From the NCBI RefSeq assembly GCF_902726545.1, contig NZ_CACVAD010000001.1:1-64000 (forward strand): 64,000 bases of DNA. The letters run 5' to 3'. The notes below the pieces were generated by a model. The model was not told where the DNA came from. It saw only the letters and a program-made list of their open reading frames with translations, and did no database searches. This document shows positions 59,505 through 64,000 of this stretch, piece by piece. The translations under genes were made by a program, and so were the position numbers. Positions within the stretch are counted from its first letter, which is position 1. Each line of letters begins with the position of its first letter. Origin of the DNA: Yersinia artesiana (GTDB lineage Bacteria; Pseudomonadota; Gammaproteobacteria; Enterobacterales; Enterobacteriaceae).

Positions 59505-60689
59505 ATGCGCCTATTTCTTGCCAGAGGACGTGAAAAATCCTTACTTCGTCGCCATCCATGGATCTTCTCTGGGGCAGTGCAACGCCTTGAAGGCAATGCA
59601 AGCGCGGGTGAAACCATCGATATTCTTGATAGTCAGGGGAAATGGCTGGCCCGCGCCGCTTACTCTCCGGCGTCGCAGATTGTGGCGCGAGTCTGGACAT
59701 TCCAACAAGATGAAGAGATCGACCGCGAGTTCTTTGTTCGCCGTCTACAGCAGGCGCAAAGCTGGCGGGACTGGCTGGCACAACGTGATGGCTTAAATGG
59801 CTACCGTCTCATTGCCGGTGAGTCCGATGGCTTGCCGGGTATCACCATTGACCGCTTCCAAAATTTCCTGGTATTGCAACTGCTGTCGGCAGGTGCTGAA
59901 TATCAACGTGCGGCACTGGTCAGCGCATTACAACAGTGCTATCCGGAATGTTCTATTTATGATCGCTCCGATGTTTCGGTGCGTAAAAAGGAAGGTCTGG
60001 AACTGACCCAAGGTACTGTCTGTGGCGAAATGCCTCCGGCACTGTTACCTATCACTGAACACGGTATGCAGTTACTGGTTGATATTCAGCAGGGCCATAA
60101 AACTGGTTTTTATTTAGACCAGCGAGATAGCCGTCTGGCTGCTCGTAATTATGCCAATGGCCGCCGTGTTCTGAATTGCTTCTCGTATACCGGCGCCTTT
60201 GCTGTTGCAGCGCTGATGGGGAATTGCCAACAAGTTATCAGTGTTGATACTTCACAATCCGTGTTGGATATCGCTAAACAGAATGTTGAGCTAAATCAGC
60301 TAGATCTAAGTAAAGCCGAATTTATTCGTGATGATGTATTCCAATTGCTGCGCAACTATCGCGCACAAGGGGAAAAGTTTGACATGATCATCATGGATCC
60401 ACCGAAATTTGTAGAAAATAAAAGCCAACTGGCCAGTGCTTGTCGCGGCTATAAAGATATCAATATGTTGGCGATACAGCTTTTACGCCCAGGCGGTATC
60501 TTATTAAGTTTCTCTTGTTCTGGTTTGATGCCAACTGATTTATTCCAGAAAATTTTAGCCGATGCTGCGTTAGATGCAGGCCATGATATACAATTTATAG
60601 AACAGTTCCGCCAGGCAGCGGATCACCCCGTCATCGCAACTTATCCTGAAGGTTTGTACCTGAAAGGATTTGCGTGTCGGATAATGTGA
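59505..60689 (+). CDS. rlmI: 23S rRNA m5C1962 methyltransferase RlmI
   Basis: 394 residues. An N-terminal PUA domain ([20 protein letters not shown]) leads into a Rossmann methyltransferase: [18 protein letters not shown], then [22 protein letters not shown]-site [15 protein letters not shown], and the catalytic region [11 protein letters not shown] with [12 protein letters not shown] carrying the second cysteine. It starts MRLFLARG at 59505. It ends next to the heat-shock promoter of hspQ. Confidence 0.95.
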   Translation: MRLFLARGREKSLLRRHPWIFSGAVQRLEGNASAGETIDILDSQGKWLARAAYSPASQIVARVWTFQQDEEIDREFFVRRLQQAQSWRDWLAQRDGLNGYRLIAGESDGLPGITIDRFQNFLVLQLLSAGAEYQRAALVSALQQCYPECSIYDRSDVSVRKKEGLELTQGTVCGEMPPALLPITEHGMQLLVDIQQGHKTGFYLDQRDSRLAARNYANGRRVLNCFSYTGAFAVAALMGNCQQVISVDTSQSVLDIAKQNVELNQLDLSKAEFIRDDVFQLLRNYRAQGEKFDMIIMDPPKFVENKSQLASACRGYKDINMLAIQLLRPGGILLSFSCSGLMPTDLFQKILADAALDAGHDIQFIEQFRQAADHPVIATYPEGLYLKGFACRIM

Positions 60690-60717
60690 CTTGAAATGCC
60701 CTGCGCTGCCCTCATAT
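60690..60717 (+). promoter_or_regulatory. Sigma-32 type promoter of hspQ
   Basis: CTTGAAA (60690-60696) and CCCTCATAT (60709-60717) resemble the sigma-32 consensus CTTGAAA and CCCCATNT at acceptable spacing. The -35 begins at the base after the last base of rlmI's stop codon. Confidence 0.6.
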
Positions 60718-60750
60718 AGAAAGCAGCGTAATAGTTTCCCAGGAGGTTAT

Positions 60751-61068
60751 ATGATCGCGAGCAAATTCGGTATCGGGCAGCAGGTTCGCCACCGCCTCCA
60801 CGGCTACTTGGGTGTAGTGATTGATATCGATCCTGAATATTCGCTTGAGCCACCCGCACCTGATGAGGTTGCAAACAACGATACTTTGCGTTTTTCGCCT
60901 TGGTATCACGTGGTAATTGAAGATGATGAAGGGCAACCGGTACACACTTATCTGGCTGAGGCACAACTGACTTATGAAGATATGGATGCTCATCCTGAAC
61001 AACCTTCATTAGATGAATTGGCAGCCTCTATCCGCCATCAGTTGCAGGCTCCGCGTCTGCGCAACTAG
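60751..61068 (+). CDS. hspQ: Heat shock protein HspQ
   Basis: 105 residues from the ATG at 60751, which has AGGAGG four bases before it; the longer open frame is 5' leader. The HspQ/YccV domain reads [20 protein letters not shown], then [14 protein letters not shown] and [20 protein letters not shown]. The E. coli protein delivers or stimulates substrates for Lon and binds hemimethylated DNA at oriC in vitro. The sigma-32-like promoter directly upstream fits a heat-shock role. Confidence 0.95.
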   Translation: MIASKFGIGQQVRHRLHGYLGVVIDIDPEYSLEPPAPDEVANNDTLRFSPWYHVVIEDDEGQPVHTYLAEAQLTYEDMDAHPEQPSLDELAASIRHQLQAPRLRN

Positions 61069-61086
61069 ACGTTAAAATTTCTTGAT

Positions 61087-61117
61087 AAAACCCGGCACTG
61101 GTTGCCGGGTTTTTTAT
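61087..61117 (+). terminator. Rho-independent terminator of hspQ
   Basis: AAAACCCGGCA and TGCCGGGTTTT pair around CTGGT, then TT. Eighteen bases after the hspQ stop. Confidence 0.92.
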
Positions 61118-61150
61118 AGGGGAAATTTAAGGCTATTGATGCCCAAAATA

Positions 61151-61567
61151 TTACTCTTTCTCTAATCCCAATCGCGGAATTTCAATTTTAGGGCAGCGAT
61201 CCATAACAACCTTTAACCCGGCATCTGCTGCCAATGTTGCAGCCAGTTCATTGATAACACCGATTTGCAGCCACAATACCTTAGCTCCGATAGCAATTGC
61301 TTCCTGCGCAACACCATATGCCGCATCAGAATTACGAAATACATCCACCATATCGATAGGATAAGGGATATCGGCTAATTCAGCATAAACCTGCTGACCC
61401 AGTAACGTCTTTCCGGCCAATTTAGGGCTGACGGGGGTGACCTGATATCCCTGCTCTAGCAGGTAATTCATCACGCTGTAACTGGGTCGTGCGGGGTTAT
61501 CGCTGGCTCCCACTAATGCAATCGTCTTCACCTGTTGAAGAATGTCAGCAATGTCTTTATCGTGCAT
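61151..61567 (-). CDS. yccU: CoA-binding domain protein YccU
   Basis: 138 residues forming one CoA_binding (Rossmann-like) domain: [40 protein letters not shown], and the end [13 protein letters not shown]. The GASDNP loop is the nucleotide contact. No catalytic role is known. Convergent with hspQ, sharing its terminator gap, as in E. coli. Confidence 0.94.
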   Translation of the reverse strand: MHDKDIADILQQVKTIALVGASDNPARPSYSVMNYLLEQGYQVTPVSPKLAGKTLLGQQVYAELADIPYPIDMVDVFRNSDAAYGVAQEAIAIGAKVLWLQIGVINELAATLAADAGLKVVMDRCPKIEIPRLGLEKE

Positions 61568-61883
61568 TTTTCAGTTCCTCTGATGCGCTAAAAGAATATT
61601 CCAATCCATCTGCATCCGGATGGATTTACCAATATTAGGCGACATCTCAGTGTATATCACTCGGAAAACCGATGATAAACGTCACCTAATTGATTTGGTG
61701 TAATAGTTATGGCAGTAATAGCTGTTAGATTGACTCTTTTATCTTTAAAATTCATTAAGATAAAAGCCGCATATCTATACTGGATGTTTCAGAAAGTAAA
61801 TAAATATGGGCAACCGGAAAGACTTTGACACATAATCTAGCGTGTCTGACAATGTTAGTGGATATCACCCTCAGGAGTAGCAC
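61568..61883. other. Divergent promoter region between yccU and yccT
   Basis: 316 bases with no gene. AT-rich stretches suit promoters for both flanking genes. I see no recognisable operator. Confidence 0.5.
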
Positions 61884-62567
61884 ATGAAATTTGGTCTGGT
61901 GGTCGCAGGGATTTTGGCCGTTTGCTGTAGTGCTTCAGCTATAGCCACGACCTTAAAACTCGCGCCGGAAATTGACCTGCTGGTGGTCGATGGAAAAAAT
62001 ATGTCAGGTTCCTTGCTTAAAGGGGCAGATAGCCTGGAGCTGAATAGCGGTCAGCATCAAATTCTATTCAAAGTTGCCAAACCTCTCCCGACTGATCCAA
62101 AAGTATTGTATTCCTCCCCACCATTAGTGGTGGTATTTAACACCCGCAATATCCGGTCTGTGGCGATAAAATTGCCCGTAATCGAGACTGAGAGAGATGG
62201 TAACAAGTTTTCTAAAAATCCGTCATATCAGCTAATCGGCGATAATGGGCGGCCATTATCGGTACGCCACGATGTATTGCATCAGGACAATCTTAATACC
62301 GCGGCAACCCTGGAAACAGCCATGGCAACTTATAACGTCGGGCAATTTAGTGCTTCGGTTCCCTCTTTTGCTACCATTCCCCCCTCACCGGTTAGCGCTG
62401 TACCGGGAACCACGATTGCCGTTGCAGGAACGAATTCCCCACCAAAAACCAGCAATTTGCAGGGTGAAAATGTGGCAGAACAGATGCTGCAATATTGGTT
62501 CTTGCAATCCGATACAGACACTCAGCAGCGTTTCCTATTATGGGCTAAAAAACAACCCGCGAAGTAA
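61884..62567 (+). CDS. csgI: DUF2057 periplasmic protein YccT (CsgI)
   Basis: 227 residues. A signal peptide (about residues 1-22, [17 protein letters not shown]) is followed by [20 protein letters not shown] and [20 protein letters not shown], the DUF2057 core. The end [20 protein letters not shown] with WAKKQPAK matches E. coli YccT. That protein has been described as an inhibitor of curli assembly (CsgI). A Pro/Thr-rich stretch near residues 155-190 is a less conserved linker. GGAG precedes the ATG. Confidence 0.9.
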   Translation: MKFGLVVAGILAVCCSASAIATTLKLAPEIDLLVVDGKNMSGSLLKGADSLELNSGQHQILFKVAKPLPTDPKVLYSSPPLVVVFNTRNIRSVAIKLPVIETERDGNKFSKNPSYQLIGDNGRPLSVRHDVLHQDNLNTAATLETAMATYNVGQFSASVPSFATIPPSPVSAVPGTTIAVAGTNSPPKTSNLQGENVAEQMLQYWFLQSDTDTQQRFLLWAKKQPAK

Positions 62568-62703
62568 CAGACTTAGCCTGAGATCGTTCTTAAACATCAG
62601 CTTATGCTTGTTTCCTCGCATTTCTTTACGTTACTGCTATGCACTAAAACGCCATTTCAGTAATCTGTCTGCATATCGCAGGCATTTATGAAAGGAAAAG
62701 TTG

Positions 62704-63162
62704 ATGGAACTCACCACCCGCACCATTGCGGCACGCAAGCATATTGCCCTTGTTTCCCACGACCATTGCAAAAAATCACTGCTCGAATGGGTCATGCAGA
62801 ATAGAGATTTGTTGTCACAACACGAACTTTATGCAACGGGCACCACCGGAAACCTGGTACAAAAGGCAACAGGCATTGATGTTCGCTGTCTGCTCAGTGG
62901 CCCAATGGGAGGGGATCAAGAAGTGGGTGCGTTGATATCTGAGAAGAAAATTGATATTTTGATTTTCTTCTGGGATCCACTTAATGCTGTTCCACATGAT
63001 CCTGATGTCAAAGCCCTGCTACGCCTGGCAACCGTCTGGAACATTCCGGTCGCGACCAACCGCTCTACCGCCGATTTCTTGATTGGCTCCGACTTATTTA
63101 GCAGTGAAGTGACTATTGCTATCCCCGATTATGAGCGCTACTTACAGCAACGCCTGAAATAA
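62704..63162 (+). CDS. mgsA: Methylglyoxal synthase
   Basis: 152 residues from the ATG at 62704; the TTG three bases earlier is not needed. Converts dihydroxyacetone phosphate to methylglyoxal and phosphate, a bypass under phosphate or sugar-phosphate stress. Motifs are [31 protein letters not shown], the catalytic aspartate in [13 protein letters not shown], and [20 protein letters not shown]. Convergent with helD, as in E. coli. Confidence 0.96.
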   Translation: MELTTRTIAARKHIALVSHDHCKKSLLEWVMQNRDLLSQHELYATGTTGNLVQKATGIDVRCLLSGPMGGDQEVGALISEKKIDILIFFWDPLNAVPHDPDVKALLRLATVWNIPVATNRSTADFLIGSDLFSSEVTIAIPDYERYLQQRLK

Positions 63163-63169
63163 TCATGCT

Positions 63170-63200
63170 CCCCGGAGTGATAACATCTCCGGGGTATTTT
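63170..63200. terminator. Terminator between mgsA and helD
   Basis: CCCCGGAG (63170-63177) pairs perfectly with CTCCGGGG (63187-63194), followed by TATTTT. Confidence 0.8.
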
Positions 63201-63222
63201 GCACAAAATTGGCCCATATTGA

Positions 63223-64000
63223 CTAGGGTTTACGTTGGGTCGGCACCCCTAACTCACTAAGTTGATTAACAAAAATAGAAGGGTTCGCTGTATCTTGCAG
63301 TAACCAAATTTGATGTTTTGCTCGCGTCATGGCGACATAAAGTAAGCGCCGCTCTTCCGCATCAGGGAAATCTTCAGGGGCCGGTAGCAGCACATCCTCC
63401 AAAATGGACTCCCGCGCCACTGCCGGGAAACCATCATTCCCTTCATGTAAACCAGCAATAATCACATAGTCTGCCTGTTGACCTTTGCTGGCGTGGATCG
63501 TCATAAAATCAATCGTTAATTTTGGCCAGCGAGTGGCTGCTTTTTGCAAAATTTCTGGTCGCAAATGGTGATATCGAGCCAAAATCAGAATCCGCTCATC
63601 ATCCTTAACAAAACCACTTAACTTATCCAATAGCGATTCAAGTTGTTCACTTGGCAAGATAACGACCGATTTTTTATTACCTTTACTCAAACTATTCAGG
63701 GGTTTCTTTAACTGGTAGGGATTTTGCTGAATAAACCGGTTAGCAATCTCACCAATCCTGTCATTAAATCGATAGGTAGTATCCAATGCACATTCAGCCC
63801 CTTCACCGAAACTCTGGCTGAAAGCGGTGGTGAGGGAAAGTTCGGCTCCGCTAAAACGGTAGATCGCCTGCCAGTCATCCCCCACGGCAAACAGGCAGGT
63901 CTGCTTATTTTGTTTGCGTAAAGCGGTTAGCAGCATGGCACGCTGTGGTGAAATATCCTGAAATTCATCCACCAGAATGTGTTTCCACGGACTGACAAAC
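63223..64000 (-). CDS. helD: DNA helicase IV, C-terminal part
   Basis: UvrD/Rep-type superfamily 1 helicase that translocates 3' to 5'. The reading frame is open to the window edge, so the gene starts outside; about 258 C-terminal codons are visible. Helicase motifs in order are II (ILVDEFQDIS), III (GDDWQAIYRFSGAE), IV region (DTTYRFNDRIG), V (DFMTIHASKGQQADYVI) and VI (RLLYVAMTRAKHQIWLL). Position beside mgsA matches E. coli. Confidence 0.94.
   Translation of the reverse strand, partial: FVSPWKHILVDEFQDISPQRAMLLTALRKQNKQTCLFAVGDDWQAIYRFSGAELSLTTAFSQSFGEGAECALDTTYRFNDRIGEIANRFIQQNPYQLKKPLNSLSKGNKKSVVILPSEQLESLLDKLSGFVKDDERILILARYHHLRPEILQKAATRWPKLTIDFMTIHASKGQQADYVIIAGLHEGNDGFPAVARESILEDVLLPAPEDFPDAEERRLLYVAMTRAKHQIWLLQDTANPSIFVNQLSELGVPTQRKP

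Overview
The window is a chromosomal segment of an enteric gammaproteobacterium, almost certainly a Yersinia close to the Y. enterocolitica group. I base this on near-E. coli gene order in long blocks, on a ttrRSBCA tetrathionate locus, on a fragment that reads like the start of the Y. enterocolitica autoinducer synthase YenI, and on two copies of a dispersed palindromic repeat. No database could be consulted. Family assignments rest on recognised protein sequences and motifs; comparisons with E. coli, Salmonella or Y. enterocolitica sequences are from memory.

Layout. (1) 1-1.75 kb: the start of yiaV, then yiaW, then a graveyard holding a broken nuclease-toxin/immunity remnant and a broken NAD(P)-binding protein gene. 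(2) 1.9-16.1 kb: a conserved core block read mostly leftward, rluC | yceF (rightward) | yceD-rpmF-plsX-fabH-fabD-fabG-acpP-fabF-pabC-mltG-tmk-holB-ycfH-ptsG, covering fatty acid synthesis, folate, cell wall, DNA replication and glucose uptake. (3) 16.1-20.3 kb: rne with a long leader. (4) 20.3-28.2 kb: a monooxygenase-like gene, pyrC, dinI with a LexA box, bssS, solA, a LuxR-type regulator, the tiny gene yceO, tqsA, trhO and a small membrane protein. (5) 28.2-35.5 kb: the ttr locus, with reductase genes ttrBCA divergent from sensor/regulator genes ttrSR. (6) 35.7-47.5 kb: lpxL, a DoxX protein, mdtG, a peptide transporter, a VOC protein, yceK, opgGH and the divergent opgC. (7) 47.7-51.0 kb: a small unknown gene, nhaP2 and an EamA-type exporter. 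(8) 51.2-57.5 kb: the accessory part, with a truncated yenI-like gene, a small RNA carrying an ArcZ-type seed, and a complete uidR-uidABC glucuronide module ending next to tRNA-Ser. (9) 57.6-64 kb: serT-tusE-yccX-(DUF1622 pair)-rlmI-hspQ-yccU-yccT-mgsA-helD, again a conserved block.

How it fits together. Most of the window is housekeeping. The adaptive functions are anaerobic respiration on tetrathionate (two-component control and a plausible FNR-like site), use of host glucuronides (outer membrane channel, symporter, beta-glucuronidase, a local TetR repressor and a hexuronate-type operator), envelope glucans and lipid A acylation. The most unusual spot is 51.2-51.9 kb. A quorum-sensing synthase gene appears to have decayed to its first ~50 codons with no luxR partner beside it, while a small RNA gene with a strong terminator and a 16-base ArcZ-like seed survives intact.
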